DNA of 64,000 nt from Notospermus geniculatus (GCA_002633025.1 NMRB01000026.1:1-64000); one strand, 5' to 3'; shown: positions 31,815 to 43,069, counted from the first letter of the stretch. Translations and numbers: made by a program. The notes: generated from the letters alone by a model not told the origin.

Positions 31815-32690
31815 TTTTTAGCTCACCCGTGAGCTATAGTCGTCAGGCGGTGTCCGTCGTCGTCCGGGGCACGTTTCGTAACCGCTGGAGCTATTGATCT
31901 GAAACTTGGTACATATATACCCCGGTCAGATGACCTATGACACCTAGTTTCGGTCCGATTCGATTCTTGGCTTGGCCTCCAGGTGGCCAAAACCAAAAAC
32001 ACGAAAAGTGCAATAACTCCTGAACTAATGACTGGATCACCTCCAAATTTTTATCACAGGTGTATCTACTGAGGGTACATTACATATATAACGGGTTTTT
32101 GACTTGACCTACTTTTCAAGGTCACAGAGGTCGAAGTTACAAATTTTGCCTTTTGGTGGCACATTTCGTAACGGCTGGAGGTATTGACCTGAAACTTGGT
32201 AGGGTACATACATACCCCTAGGTCTGATGACCTATGACGCCAAGTTTCGGTCCGATTCGACTGTTAGCTTGGCCACCAGGTGGCGGAAACCAAAAGCACA
32301 AAAAGTGTTATAACTCCTGAACTAATGACTGGATCCTCTCCAAATTTTTGCCATTGATGCTTCTAATGAGGATGCATGACATATGTAATGGGTTTTGATT
32401 TGACCGACTTTTCAAGGTCACACAGGTCAAAGTTCAAAATTGTGTCATTTGGTGGTACGTTTCGTAACTGCTTGGGCTATTGACCTGAATCTTGGTATAT
32501 ATACATACACCCCATGTCAGGTGACCTATGACACCACTTTTCAGTCCGATTCGGTTCTCCGCTTGGCCACCAGGTGGTCAAAACCAAAGCTAAAAGTCCA
32601 GTAACTCCTGAACTGTAACTGAATTGTCTCCAAATTTTATCAGGTGCATCTAATGAGCCTGGAACATTTCGATTTAACATTTGCCATTTG
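31815..32690. repeat. AGCTCAC-hairpin repeat with three tandem units of about 293 bp
   Basis: It begins TTTTTAGCTCACCCGTGAGC, followed by a GTCCGTCGTCGTCC tract. The phrase ACGTTTCGTAAC recurs (with variants) near 31871, 32161 and 32457. It is an inverted relative of 13790-14556. It lies in the intron between CUB1 and CUB2. A Helentron/pearl-like origin is inferred from the hairpin plus tandem core. Confidence 0.7.
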
Positions 32691-32756
32691 TTTTTCTGGT
32701 ACGTTCTCCCAGGTGAGCACATGGTCCATGGACCATTTCATCATTAGATAGCTTAC

Positions 32757-33104
32757 CTTTGTAGCCTATTTTGAACCTGCCCCCTCCATAGAACCGTACA
32801 AGAGAAAAGCATACGGTGTTCGTTGTACTGAAGAATGTGTATGGCAATGCAGCGGCATCCATTTTTTTGTCGAATGTTTGTATTTCGTAGAAACTACGGC
32901 CACAATCACGACCCTGCCTCACGAACAATTTCTCCCCATATGGAATATCCATTGTGTAAACTGTGAAATGAAACACGCTGTCTTCATTTCTTCCGTTGTC
33001 TGCCGATATCTTTCGGAACCAGGTGGAGCTCGGGTTGCTTGGGTAACCGTTTGGGTAGTTCGGGGATAAAATTTCACCTTGAAACGAAATTGGTGTGTTA
33101 CAAA
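32757..33104 (-). CDS. Receptor gene: CUB1 exon
   Basis: 348-nt exon, acceptor CGTCTGTAAG, donor CAAAG|GTAAGC, phase 1 at both ends. It encodes a CUB domain: CNTPISFQGEILSPNYPNGY at the start, then STWFRK, TVYTMDIP, RQGRDCGRS and TVCFSLVRFYGGGRFKIGY. The second conserved cysteine (normally C-x-W) is replaced, reading STW, so the first disulfide may be missing. The acceptor is AAG rather than CAG, and a foldback element with minisatellite arms begins less than 30 bp upstream of the exon (it ends at 33132 in plus coordinates). Splicing of this exon may therefore depend on sequence supplied by the insertion. Confidence 0.8.
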
Positions 33105-33131
33105 CTTACAGACGGACGGTGCTGATGACGG

Positions 33132-34015
33132 TTCATTCCCATTTCGCCAAATTGCATTTCGCCAAATTCCCAATTCGCCAAAAAAAGTTTCATTTCGCCA
33201 AATCCTATTTCGCCAAATTCCCATTTGGCCAAATTCCCAAATCGCCAAATTCCCATTTTGCCAAATTCCCATTTCGCCAAATTCCCAATTTGCCAAATTC
33301 CCATTTTGTCAAATTCCCATTTCGCCAAATTCCCGTTTTGCCAAATTCCCATTTTGCCAAATTTGTTATTCAGGCTATAACCCCTAATCTAATGGACTGA
33401 TCCAATGCAAAATACTTCAAAATAGAGGGTTAGGGTTAGGATAAGGCCCTTGGGTATCAAACTGTTTCACTCAGGATTTGGAAGGGATGGGGCTGATGTC
33501 TTCACCTTCAAAAAGGACGGGTGTAATTTGCCACACCCAAGGTTACACAACTCTAGCAGTGTTTGTTCCCTTGACTATAATATCTGCGAAAACAACACGA
33601 ATTAGAAAAAAAAGAAACTAAGAAATGCATCTTTTCTCTGAAAGTTTGCACTATTTCTTCGTCTGAAAAAGATCGTTGAAGAATTCACCTAGAAAATAAC
33701 ATCAGTCTTCTTTGGAATGAATACCATGGCATTCGCTTTATTAAACTTCTAAGCCTGCTTCAAAAATTGTTAATATTTGGAACGATTCACTTTGAAAGAA
33801 TACAGGGGTGTTAAGTAAATTTTTGGCGAAACGGGAATTTGGCGAAATGGGAATTTGGCGAAACGGGAATTTGGCGAAATGGAATTTGGCGAAATGGGAA
33901 TTTGGCAAATTGGGAATTTGGCAAATTGGGAATTTGGCGATTTGGGAATTTGGCCAAATGGGATTTGGCGAAATGGGATTTGGCAAAATGGGATTTGGCG
34001 AAATGGGAAGTCACC
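33132..34015. mobile_element. Foldback element with minisatellite arms (sea-urchin TU-like)
   Basis: Both arms are arrays of a unit of about 19 bp (CATTTCGCCAAATTCC), in opposite orientation: about 33136-33363 and 33822-34010. The spacer of about 450 bp contains GGGTTAGGGTTAGG. GCTGATGACGG occurs directly outside both ends (33121-33131 and 34016-34026), a target duplication of about 8-11 bp. Sea-urchin TU elements are known to have inverted repeats whose outer part is tandem short repeats. Long ORFs across the arrays (for example 33079-33387 and 33839-34045) are repeat translations. Confidence 0.85.
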
Positions 34016-34029
34016 GCTGATGACGGCTG

Positions 34030-34764
34030 CGCAATCAAATTATAAAGCCAAAATTACACAGTATGTATGAGGTGACACTTTCTCCCTCCACACCTTGATA
34101 AGACTGTACTGGTATCCTGTCCAATATGTAAATAACACCGAGGCTGGACTGATACAAACACGCCATACTTTCATCACGTGAGAAGTTCAACGTGCTGTTA
34201 TAGCGTGATTAACCCTTCATCAGGTAAGGTAACATGCTTCAACTCATTCTTTTATATGTAGCAACACTACTCCCCATGCCTAAAGCCTAGGTCACAAATG
34301 CACCGGGCCCCGATTTGCCCCACCCAGCGGCTTGCCGTGGATTTTAGAGACTGAAACAGGGATATAAGATTAATTATGCCGAAATCGCCTCAATGGATAA
34401 GCGGAAATTAGACTGGCTCAAACTGGGCACTAGAAGTTGGCCAAAATGTCTGTTTTTACTCGCCGTACGGGCCCCGGAGTGGATATGTGACTTAGAACAG
34501 ACTTGAACAGTCTTTCGAGCATGAATATATGACGTTGCCTAAAGGTCAAAGGTTACGTCGGCCGTCGCGAGATAGGCCTAACTGATCCTTCATCATTCGC
34601 CATGAGAGTCACAATTTTACTTTACCACAGAGACTTATCACAGAGGTGAGCATTTTCAAAATGGGAAAATGAGATTACCCGATTAATTTATTGATCACAT
34701 GATATGAAAGAACTCTTGAAACACTCAATAATTATCACGACAGCTCATCAGATTTTGTTGACGT
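34030..34764. other. Intronic stretch with no supported exon
   Basis: 34120-34270 is related to 36340-36520 (shared GATAAGACTG, GAGAAGTTCA, CAACTCATTCTTTTAT words). No coding exon is recognised. Confidence 0.45.
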
Positions 34765-35195
34765 CTACTACTACTCTCCATTCCACTTTCGAATGGCGCG
34801 ATGTTTATCGGCTGGGTCAAATTTGACATACCATACATCAATTGGTTTGTCTTTTTTTGCCGCTACAGCCATCATCACTGTCATTTTCCCTAAAAACGTT
34901 ACAGAAAAAAGTTCTTTCACCAACAGCAGTTCGGGTTTACGGCCGAAATGGCTGCCATTTTGAAATGACGCAATGCATCGCGCACGTGTAAACTGCACTG
35001 AACACCATGGCGAAATGAATTGTGTTTTGAGAAAGGGATCCGTTATGTCGGCCTTACGCGAAAAATGAAGATAGCAGAAAGATACTGACAAGAAAGACAA
35101 GTCAATTGATGTATGGTATGTCAAATTTGACCCAGCCGTTACGGAGCTATCGTTCATAAACCTCGCGCCACTCGAAAGTGGAATGGAGAGTAGGC
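34765..35195. mobile_element. TIR element family shared with 20957-21440, copy 2
   Basis: The ends CTACTCTCCATTCCACTTTC and GAAAGTGGAATGGAGAGTAG are inverted, with arms of about 85 bp. The centre has GGCCGAAATGGCTGCCATTT and ACGCGAAAAATGAAG. The 128-codon minus ORF here is not supported as a gene. Confidence 0.75.
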
Positions 35196-35394
35196 CTATC
35201 TATCTTACGTAAATGGACGTAAATATCAGCGTGTTAAGATAGGAAGCTTGATTTACTGGGCCGACCCGGTTAATTCTTGTCCTCTGTGGAGTAGTTCAGA
35301 ATTGCGTGTTAGGCCTACTGACTCACGATTGATTTTTCAGAGTTTCAAACGTTATTTCTGTGTTTTGAAACTCTACAACCCATGCAAAAAAGGG

Positions 35395-35835
35395 TCACAT
35401 CCTTGGACTCGGTGTTTGTGTGGTAGATTTAGGAGCTGTTAGGCCCTTGAGCCGAACGTCCGGACTTGTGGAGGAACGGCTGCCTTGCACGCGGGAGATC
35501 CGGGTTCGACTCCCGGTGCCGCCGTCTGCCGCATTTGGCGTTGTCGCACCCGCGCACCCGCCCCCTTTCGGGCACCAAATCTGTAAAATTGACCGTGGCT
35601 GAAATTCTGAAATGAGCAAATCATTGAAATTCACCGCAGATTTCAATGTTTCTAGCACAGTGCGCTCCCTCTTTCCCGAAATCCTGGATCCGTCCCTGTA
35701 CCGTATAGTCGTGACGGGTTAAGGATCTCAAAAAAGAGGGGAGGAATGTGGTTGTAACGTCTACTAATGTCCGGAAGAACGCCAGCCTTGCACGCGGGAG
35801 ATCCGGGTTCGATTCCCGGTGCGGTCTGCAACATG
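35395..35835. repeat. Two tRNA-like SINE-type segments
   Basis: CTTGCACGCGGGAGATCCGG followed by a TTCGACTCCCGG T-arm occurs near 35483-35520, and again near 35785-35822 with TTCGATTCCCGG. The T-arm and anticodon-arm halves are tRNA-like, but no D arm can be folded, so these are tRNA-derived repeats rather than tRNA genes. Confidence 0.55.
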
Positions 35836-36089
35836 TAAGGCGCGACGGCCTCTTCAACATCAATGCAAAGATGATTGTAACCACATGGCCCACACGCTAG
35901 GAATCAAATCATTGCCACATGCCACTCCTGATTAAGTACATATAAATGATTGTCATTATCTCTTGTGGAATCTTGGTGCGCAACAATGTAACAGTATTGT
36001 TTAGAACCAAAAGGGGTCGATGCCAACGCTGCAATACTTCGTATCAGAATACATGTACGCTCCAGTCAAAATCATGTACATACATGTAT

Positions 36090-36265
36090 GTACATGCCTT
36101 AAAGGATCACGGTATTGCCACGTTTTCTCGACAGCCGGCGCCACCGCGCCACTCTCCAACCCAGGGACTAACTACGTTGTCGGCGAATTGACCCCATGTA
36201 GTTTGTATAACTGGCGCTAGGTGGCTCCCTCTACGTCGGCAGTCAACCCATTTGAGATCCAATAA
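36090..36265. repeat. TTAAAGGATCACGG repeat, copy 1
   Basis: The segment CTTAAAGGATCACGGTATTG, then CTCGACAGCCGGCGCC, then AACTACGTTGTCGGCGAATT, recurs in reverse orientation at 50140-50312. Confidence 0.7.
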
Positions 36266-36550
36266 CGCGCTCCTTTGAATTGCCACTGTATACGTGAGGT
36301 ATGCCTCAGTGTCCCGCCCCTGGTGGCGGAATCTGGAACCAACGTGATAAGACTGGTGTCCTGTCCAACCCATACATTGCCAGTGGTAACACCTAGGCTG
36401 GACGGACTGATACTATGTCGAAACCTAAACTAAGAAAAATGGCCGCCATCCTTTTCATCACTTGAGAAGTTCAGCGCGCCTATCTTCAACTCATTCTTTT
36501 ATGTGTGGCAACAGTCTCAATCCCTAATTGGTAACTTAGATCATTCAAAT

Positions 36551-36638
36551 CATCCTCCCACAGCAGGGTTTTTACCTCGCTCCTCTTGTGTGGAGTGTAT
36601 GAAGAGGAACGAGACCAAAGCCCTGCTGTGGGAGGATG
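36551..36638. mobile_element. Hairpin MITE (CCTCCCACAGCAGGGTTTT), copy 1
   Basis: CATCCTCCCACAGCAGGG and CCCTGCTGTGGGAGGATG are inverted. Relatives occur at 42231-42347 and 53328-53440. Confidence 0.75.
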
Positions 36639-36959
36639 TTCAAATAGATAGATTTGAACAGTCTTGTGGAGCATGCATATCTGACACAAGATCATGATCA
36701 ACCTCGCCACCATGAATTAGCCTGTGGTGGCAGCACAAGTAGGCCTACATGTATTACTTCTGACATAGTTGGAACACTGAACTGTTCCCTTGAGAGGACA
36801 ACGTTCTTGTCAAACGGAATAAGCTGCGATATGTCGGTTATTTCCGCAGAATCAGACGTGCTTGTCGTGCGATTGAAGCAGACGTAGACGTGAGTGTTGT
36901 GTGCATGCACAAGGGCGTAGGCTGGTCTGAGCCTGGGGAGATGCACATTTTTGTGAAAG

Positions 36960-37230
36960 CGGAACTGTAGCCTAGGTATGAAATTTCACAGTAAAGAGCA
37001 ACGAGGTGTGCTCCGGAGGGGGTCTGGGGGGGTCTCCCCCCGAAAATTTTGGAATCTAGATCCTCTGAGATGTGATTTCAGTGCTATTCTTAGACAAAAT
37101 TTACAGGATTACAAGGTTGATTTTTTTCTGCTTGCCCAGAGCGGAACTCTCTTACTGCTGTGGGGAGGTGTACGTGCACCCACCCACTGCACCCCCCCCC
37201 CAGCCTACGCCCCTTATGCACTCAAAACAC
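36960..37230. repeat. G/C-run repeat related to 59305-59590
   Basis: GGTCTGGGGGGGTCTCCCCC, then AAAATTTTGGAATCTAGAT, and a C run near 37188 are shared in pattern with 59305-59590. No gene. Confidence 0.5.
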
Positions 37231-37361
37231 CTGAGTTAGGCCTACTTATTTTTTCCTGAAACACCTACTTCCGGGATTTGTAGGCATAGATATTTCAACG
37301 AAAAGGGGTGGTGAAAATCGGGGTCGGTGTAGGCCTAGCAGCAAAGATGTACAAAACGTAC

Positions 37362-37458
37362 CTTCTATCAACTTGGAACGGACAGAAAGATTGGAAAACG
37401 ATGATAAGCATGTTGCAATGAAGAAAATATTCCAGAATACGTTCGGTGAGGCGTCCAT
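37362..37458 (-). CDS. Receptor gene: signal-peptide exon (start)
   Basis: ATG at 37458, 32 codons plus one base, ending at an excellent donor (AGAAG|GTACGT). This is phase 1, exactly what the CUB1 acceptor needs. The hydrophobic stretch VFWNIFFIATCLSSF follows a short N-terminus and is a plausible signal peptide; cleavage near SNLSV is possible. The resulting model is signal peptide, CUB1, CUB2, CCP1, CCP2, CCP3, optional linker, FN3-like, transmembrane. Such receptors bind proteins at the cell surface; the ligand is unknown. The linkage across 4.2 kb of intron rests on phase and order only. Confidence 0.55.
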
Positions 37459-37764
37459 GGTTGCGCGATCCTAAATTTGATCTAGATCAACTTATCAATG
37501 CATTTGGCGCATATCAGTTGAGGTTAAGACCCCGTGCTGAAGTCCTGTTCTCTTAAGAGGTGCGACGCATTTCCTGCTTGTTTAACCTTGTTCGACGCTT
37601 GCTGACTGGAACAGTTCAAATCGTTAAGAAAACTTCGGTTATTTAATGCAAAAATAAAAGTAGCATGATAACCATGAGGAAAATTATGATAAGGAGAGGT
37701 CACACATGCCACTTGATCCTATATTTTCAAGATAAAAACAGTCTCCTGGTCCGGGTGTAACGTT

Positions 37765-38215
37765 TTTCTAGAGAGGATGCGCACCTTTCCGACTCCGACG
37801 CCGACTTCAGCTACGAGAATGAATTGCAGTCCGCTATGGACATCCTTGATAAAAACGATTTGATAGACGTTTTCAATTCGTCACACACCACAAACTGAAG
37901 GCAGAAAAATTTGGCCTTATAAATCGGAAGTGCGGATAAATAATGAATATTGAAGTCGTAATGCTACATGTAGTCGTTACGACTTGAAACACGACTATAA
38001 TATTTGCGATTTACGTGCACTTCCGATTACGCGTCGAAATTATTCTGCCACAAAGTTATGGCATTTATGATTTGCAAACGTCTATCAAATCGTTTTTATC
38101 AAGGATGTCTGTACAGCGGACTGCAATTCATTCTGGTAGCTGAAGCCGGCGTCGGAGTCGGAAAGCTGCGCATTCTCTCTATTACAACAGATTGACGGAA
38201 TAAGGCCAAGCGCAC
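37765..38215. mobile_element. TIR element with arms of about 125 bp
   Basis: The arms 37765-37890 and 38085-38215 are complementary (GAATTGCAGTCCGCT, ATCCTTGATAAAAACGATTT and complements). The middle carries a further hairpin around GTCGTAATGC / GTCGTTACGACTT. Confidence 0.75.
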
Positions 38216-38364
38216 ATTTGCGGCAAAACTCAATGCGGTAGGGGTGTTTTAAATATTGACTGACCCGGCCCGAATGACGAGTCGACAGCGTTGGGTCAGT
38301 CGACTTCAAAAACACCCGTAGGCCTACCGCATTGAGTTTTGCCGCAAATGTGCGCTTGGCCTAA
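38197..38364. mobile_element. Hairpin MITE, about 168 bp
   Basis: AGGCCAAGCGCACATTTGCG and CGCAAATGTGCGCTTGGCCT are inverted over about 45 bp. It abuts the next element. Confidence 0.75.
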
Positions 38365-38702
38365 AGGCCTGTATCCACTAGACCGGGTTACCGCTGCGGT
38401 TTGCCGCGCCGGTTTTTTTTCACAGGGTTTTGCATAATCCTTCGATGGTTTAACAATACATGGCGTGTTAATTATCCCAATGCCTGTGAAAACCGCCCCC
38501 GCACCCTGAAGTCGCAAAACGCAATACGGGAAACCGGTCCGGGTTATCGCTGCGGTTTGCCGCGCCGGGATTTTTTCACAGGGTTTTGGATAATCCTTCC
38601 ATGGTTTAACAATACATGGCGTGTTAATTATCCCAATGCCTGTGAAAATCGCTCCCGCGCCGCAAACCGCACCGGAAACCGTTGTAGTGGATACAGGCCT
38701 TT
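38363..38702. mobile_element. MITE with an internal tandem duplication
   Basis: The ends AAAGGCCTGTATCCACTA and TAGTGGATACAGGCCTTT are inverted. A unit of about 150 bp (GCTGCGGTTTGCCGCGCC, then GGTTTAACAATACATGGCG) occurs twice in tandem. A half copy lies at about 53910-53975. Confidence 0.75.
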
Positions 38703-38874
38703 AGTGGCGATTGACAATGAGGGCACCGAGCAACACGGGTATTTTCAACAGGTGTAACCTTAGCTTGTTTACCAGTGTGTTGCAAACAATGGGATTCCTG
38801 AAAACGTTACACCTGTCTTCGCCTCGCCGCTTCGCCAGTTCGCTTGCAGTGTGCACGCAGCTTTCAAGTGACCA

Positions 38875-39232
38875 TTTTAAACTCCCTACGCAGTTGTGAG
38901 TCGCTCCTCCTTCGGTTTACTCGCTCTCCACAGCTGCTTAACTTCGTAAAATTCGCCGCGTTTGGTCAACAGATGGCGCTGAGAGAGTCGACCAATGAGA
39001 GCACCGAGCAACTGGTAACCAAGCTGGCCTGAGACACTTTTTCATTGGCCGAGCGGTTCGTAGCCATGGTACACAAGAACATCCGTTGCCAACGGGCCAA
39101 AGAGTTCTGAAAGCAGCGTGCTGATAGGCTGTAAAATTCGCACCAGGCCCTGACGCCATCTGTTGACCAAACGCGGTGAATTTTACGAAGTTAAGCAGTG
39201 GAGCGGTACACAACTGCGTAGGGAGTTTAGAA
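38875..39232. mobile_element. Foldback element, absent from unit B
   Basis: The arms AAACTCCCTACGCAGTTGTG and CACAACTGCGTAGGGAGTTT are inverted; TTAACTTCGTAAAATTCGCC is mirrored inside. In unit B (near 51942) the flanks GTGACCAT and GAATGAAGGG are directly joined, giving the empty site. Confidence 0.75.
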
Positions 39233-39239
39233 TGAAGGG

Positions 39240-40250
39240 TGCTTCAACGAATTCCTATGGAGTCATGTGTACATCAGCACACAGTGAACAACATACATGT
39301 ACATGTACATGTACATGTACATGAATACTGAAGGCATGTGAGTTGTGCTTCAGAGTCCTATCAAAATCAGCCGTGTATTTCTGGTAGGCCTATTGATTGT
39401 GATTTCCTGCAATTAATTCGACTTTGTTCAAGTTGGTTTCAATTAGATTTCAACAGTACTCATGTCAGGGTCCTCAGCAAACTAGTTCCTACCGAGCATG
39501 CGCGGCCTAGTTCCTACCGAGCATGCGCGGCCTACTTCTGGGCTGGCCGCTTATGCCGCTAGCACCAGCTGCCTTGACATCGCTTTCCAGCTGGCTGGAA
39601 TATAGTGCGCGTACATTTGACACAGCAAATCTCGAATAAAAGTCAATAAAATCGAATCATATGAAACAATATAAATTTATCAAACGTGGAAATGTAAGAT
39701 TTGAGACGAATTAATGCTGTAGATGATCAGAATAAGTAGCTTGTTCGCGGAACTTTACAGGCATGGGATGTGATTAGGCTCTCACTTTCTCACACTTTTA
39801 ACCAATCAGAGGGCGTCTATTGTTCACGTGCTTCAGTTGACCAGTCAGATAATTAGGTCGACGAAAAACGTTTCGTGTACGTGCCCATGAAATATTTCAA
39901 TTCCATTTGGCATGTAGGCGAACTACGATCCTCCGCCGAGAAAGAAGGGACCTGGTGGCAGTGTCACTAGGTCGGAAGAATGGAGACAGGTGGCGCTGTG
40001 AGTAGTTTGGGTCCTGAGGACTCTCAGAGTATGGTGGCAATATCCAGTGTCAGTCACCTCTGAGAACTGGGGTTCGATGACCGATGATTTCATTTCGAAA
40101 ATTCTGTATTGCGTTGTTTCGTGACTAATGTTTATGCCTACGAATTTTCCAGGAAGGGAAATGACGGTTTTCCATGGAATTTTGTAATGAACAAGAGTAA
40201 TCAAGGGTTAGACGCGCACAACATTTCTTATGGAAATCCATGGCGAGAGA
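39240..40250. other. Duplicated-unit sequence with no recognised exon
   Basis: It contains an ACATGT microsatellite (39291-39323) and a direct repeat, TTCCTACCGAGCATGCGCGG, at about 39485 and 39510. No splice-bounded coding frame is supported. Confidence 0.45.
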
Positions 40251-40254
40251 AGTC

Positions 40255-40400
40255 TATACAGGCGGTGACAGACTGGCGGAAAGCGTTCAACCAATCAGGG
40301 AGGCGGTAACACGGACCATAACACCTACCGACGAATCTGATTGGCTGAACGCCTGTAGGACGCGCTGCGTACGCGCCAGTCTGTCACCGGAGAGAATACG
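40255..40400. mobile_element. Hairpin MITE, about 145 bp
   Basis: CGGTGACAGACTGGCG and CGCCAGTCTGTCACCGG are inverted, with AGCGTTCAACCAATCAG inner arms. It has no counterpart in unit B. Confidence 0.65.
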
Positions 40401-40914
40401 CCTGAATCGGTGGAGTATCAAAGCCATTCCAGCAAATGTTCATCCCCACCATCTCATCCCAAGTTGGCCGGTGATTGTTACACATGAACTTACGCAGGTA
40501 ACAAAGCTGACCCAGCAGGTCAAAATGAAATAAACTCCTGTTTCGCGACGTGTGGCCTGAGAATGATATATATTCTGTGCGATGAATGTAGGATAGGCTG
40601 AACTCAACTAGGTTGAATCCAGCAGTGTAGGATAGGTCTATAATTGCCGGCATAACTAGGTTAGCTGTGTCAGCTGTGTCAGCTTGGCTGTGAATATTAC
40701 AAGGGCCGTTATACATGTACATGTATATAGTGGAGCAGACAAGCCAGCAAAAGGGCCTTAAAACAGGAGATAGCTTGCATAGTCTTATAACAAGACAAAA
40801 TAGGTATCATTTTGTTCGTAAGGATGTCTACTATATGAATCTTGATGTTATACTCGTGAAATAATAGGGTAACATGTCATTTTAACCCCTTTCTGACGTT
40901 ATCATTGACTTTAT

Positions 40915-41200
40915 CATTGGACCTACGAACCGAGCTTTGTACAGGAGAATGGGACCCGATGTACAGCTAACTTTTGAACGGTTGGGTTTACACCCCATAA
41001 ATGTATTACCAACAGATAGAAACATGGTACCTAAGAAGCTTACAAACACGTTTTTAATTGTTTTCAGTAGTTGTGTGATAAGAAATGACTTGTGTTATGT
41101 AAATTAACACCAAATTGGTCAAAATCCATAAATTATTAAAAAAGGCTATTTCCAATTACGTAACTGGTTAAAAACTACAAAAAACATGCTTATTTGGTTA
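40915..41200. repeat. Foldback family, left-hand half
   Basis: CATTGGACCTACGAACCGAG, then TGTACAGGAGAATGGGA, then GTATTACCAACAGATAGAAA match the left half of 23870-24285. Confidence 0.7.
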
Positions 41201-41280
41201 TTAGAAATAATACAAGCATTGTTGGATCCCTTACCAAACTGAACGGAACGAGTGACACATGAATTTAATCATAAGTGTAT

Positions 41281-42026
41281 AGAGTTTTCGCAAAGCCCCC
41301 GAAACGCCAACGCGAACGTCTATCCTTTTGTTTTCTGCGCTCTTCGTGGCATCGAACAATGGGTTTGGCGTTCGTGTTGGCGTTTCGGCATCCTGAGAAT
41401 CTCAGGTCATTTACGGTCGTACCCTCCCTCAATGCCCTGAGGACATCCACCCCGCGTTTCGGTGGGGGAGACGGACATTCCCCCATGTGTACTCGCCAAT
41501 TGGTAATTCACCAACAAACCATGCAAAGCAGTGGGGAAATGCCACTTGATGTAGTGGACAAATATCGCGCCTAGTGCTACAACGTCTGCACATACATCTG
41601 GTATTACGAGTTACCGGATACCAGGCTCCTAGCATTGTATAATTTATGCACGCTGCCGAATGACAGCTGCCCCAACCCAACACATGAACTGGATCATACC
41701 TTCGTGTTCTGATCCCATCAGTACGTCCTCGTTGACAAGATAATCCGTGAGAATCATGTTGACGCGAAGTTAATTCAGGAACAATCAGAAACTCAGCGAG
41801 TTTGTCAGCGACTCGAGAAATTTTCACAGCTACCATATTTGGGATATGACCAAGACGGGATAGAAGCTTCACTCTGATTGGCTGGATTCGGCGGAGTCGA
41901 GTGCTCCGCTGGTTCCCCACTATATGGCATGGATGTCGCCAGGGTCTGAACCAAGCGCGAGTTGGGGAGCCGGTTGTGAAGACCCTGTGTGCGAGGATGG
42001 CGTTTCGGGGCTTTGCGAAAACTCTC
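41281..42026. mobile_element. TIR element, about 746 bp
   Basis: The ends AGAGTTTTCGCAAAGCCCC and GGGGCTTTGCGAAAACTCT are inverted, extended by CGAAACGCCA. The interior ORFs (41275-41574, 41429-41920) have no recognisable domain. Confidence 0.7.
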
Positions 42027-42230
42027 TAATCATGGTGGACATGTACGTGAGCTGATTGGCCTATAGCATCAAGCTTCAGCATGTTCAACGTGTGACAAGG
42101 TGGCTCTCAGAAGGACCTCTTGAAATCGAGGTAATGACGTTTGTCATCGCTGATCGATTACATTGTAGGCCTACTGGCATTACAGTCGACAAATGGAATC
42201 AACCTGTCGCCTGTGATGGCCTGTCAGCGC

Positions 42231-42347
42231 CCATTCTCCACAGCAGGGGTTTTTACCTACATGTACCTCTTCTACAATATCATACACTTTGTGTGCTAGA
42301 TTATGAAGAGGAGCGAGAACAAAGCCCTGCTATGGGAGGATGCTCGG
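42231..42347. mobile_element. Hairpin MITE (CACAGCAGGG), copy 2
   Basis: Same family as 36551-36638. Its flanks (TGGCCTGTCAGCGCCCATTC) are shared with the copy at 53328, so the insertion predates the segmental duplication. Confidence 0.7.
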
Positions 42348-42479
42348 CGCCAAACTGACAGCCTGGTCCAATTAATTTCAAGATTCTTATCAGAAGGATC
42401 TGTTGAGATCGAAGTATCCACTTTTGATCTTCGCTCATGATTGATTTCCTACATTTCACTAACCTTTATATTTTCCAGG

Positions 42480-42584
42480 TAGAGACGTGTCATCACATTC
42501 GACACATCCGCGAGGACGCCGAGTTACAAAACCCAGGAGGAATCCTTCATCATATTTGAGGAACGAAGCTGAACTTCGCCGAAG
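42480..42584 (+). CDS. Leader exon copy A0 (non-coding, or upstream partner of the peptide gene)
   Basis: After ATTTTCCAG at about 42478, the exon-like segment ends GAACTTCGCCGAAG|GTGAGT. Its last part and the following intron (GTGACGAATTATT) are homologous to leader exon copies at 44416, 54751 and 55470. No long coding frame is evident, so this is probably 5' untranslated sequence. Confidence 0.4.
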
Positions 42585-42599
42585 GTGAGTGACGAATTA

Positions 42600-42870
42600 T
42601 TGTCGACACTGCGTCTTGAAGCAACTCGCTGCAACTAGCTTTCAGGCGATGGAAGCAACTCGGAGTGACTGATCAGTTGCCGATTTTGTCGACCTGAGCG
42701 CGCTCGCGTCTCTGACTCCGAGCAACTGCCGGATCCGCTAGCTGAGAGTGCTGTTCGAGGTACTACCAGTTGCTCCGAGTTCCTCTCAATCGCTGAAACG
42801 TCGACCTGCGCGTGGTAGATTTTTGATCTGCGACGGATCCGTCGAGTTGCTTCAAGACACAATGACGACC
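42600..42870. mobile_element. TIR element, about 265 bp
   Basis: CACTGCGTCTTGAAGCAACT and GAGTTGCTTCAAGACACAAT are inverted; CAACTCGGAG / CTCCGAGTT-type inner arms are repeated. Confidence 0.6.
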
Positions 42871-43069
42871 TGTCGGCATCTTTACTATATTGTGTTTTCC
42901 GTTTCGTCAGTTTCTTTCTTTTGGTCTTTATTCATCGCTTTGTGTCCATCATTTGCTTGCTTTGCCATGCCCATAACTGTCTTTTTCCTGTCCGCACGAT
43001 CTATTCTAATCGGTTCAGTCCCTGCCGACCCCAGCCTGCCACACCGGTTTATCATTTCCTCCGACTGTA

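Noticed and set aside
33415-33450. GGGTTAGGGTTAGG as an interstitial telomere
   Set aside because: Only about two units are present and it lies in the spacer of a foldback element.
33079-34070. Several ORFs of 60-125 codons with repeating EFGEMGIWRNG or FAKFPFRQI patterns
   Set aside because: They are translations in various frames and strands of the 19-bp minisatellite arms, present on both strands with equal quality.
35439-35834. ORFs with PGxEPGSPACKA motifs
   Set aside because: These are translations of tRNA-derived B-box regions, a frequent artefact.
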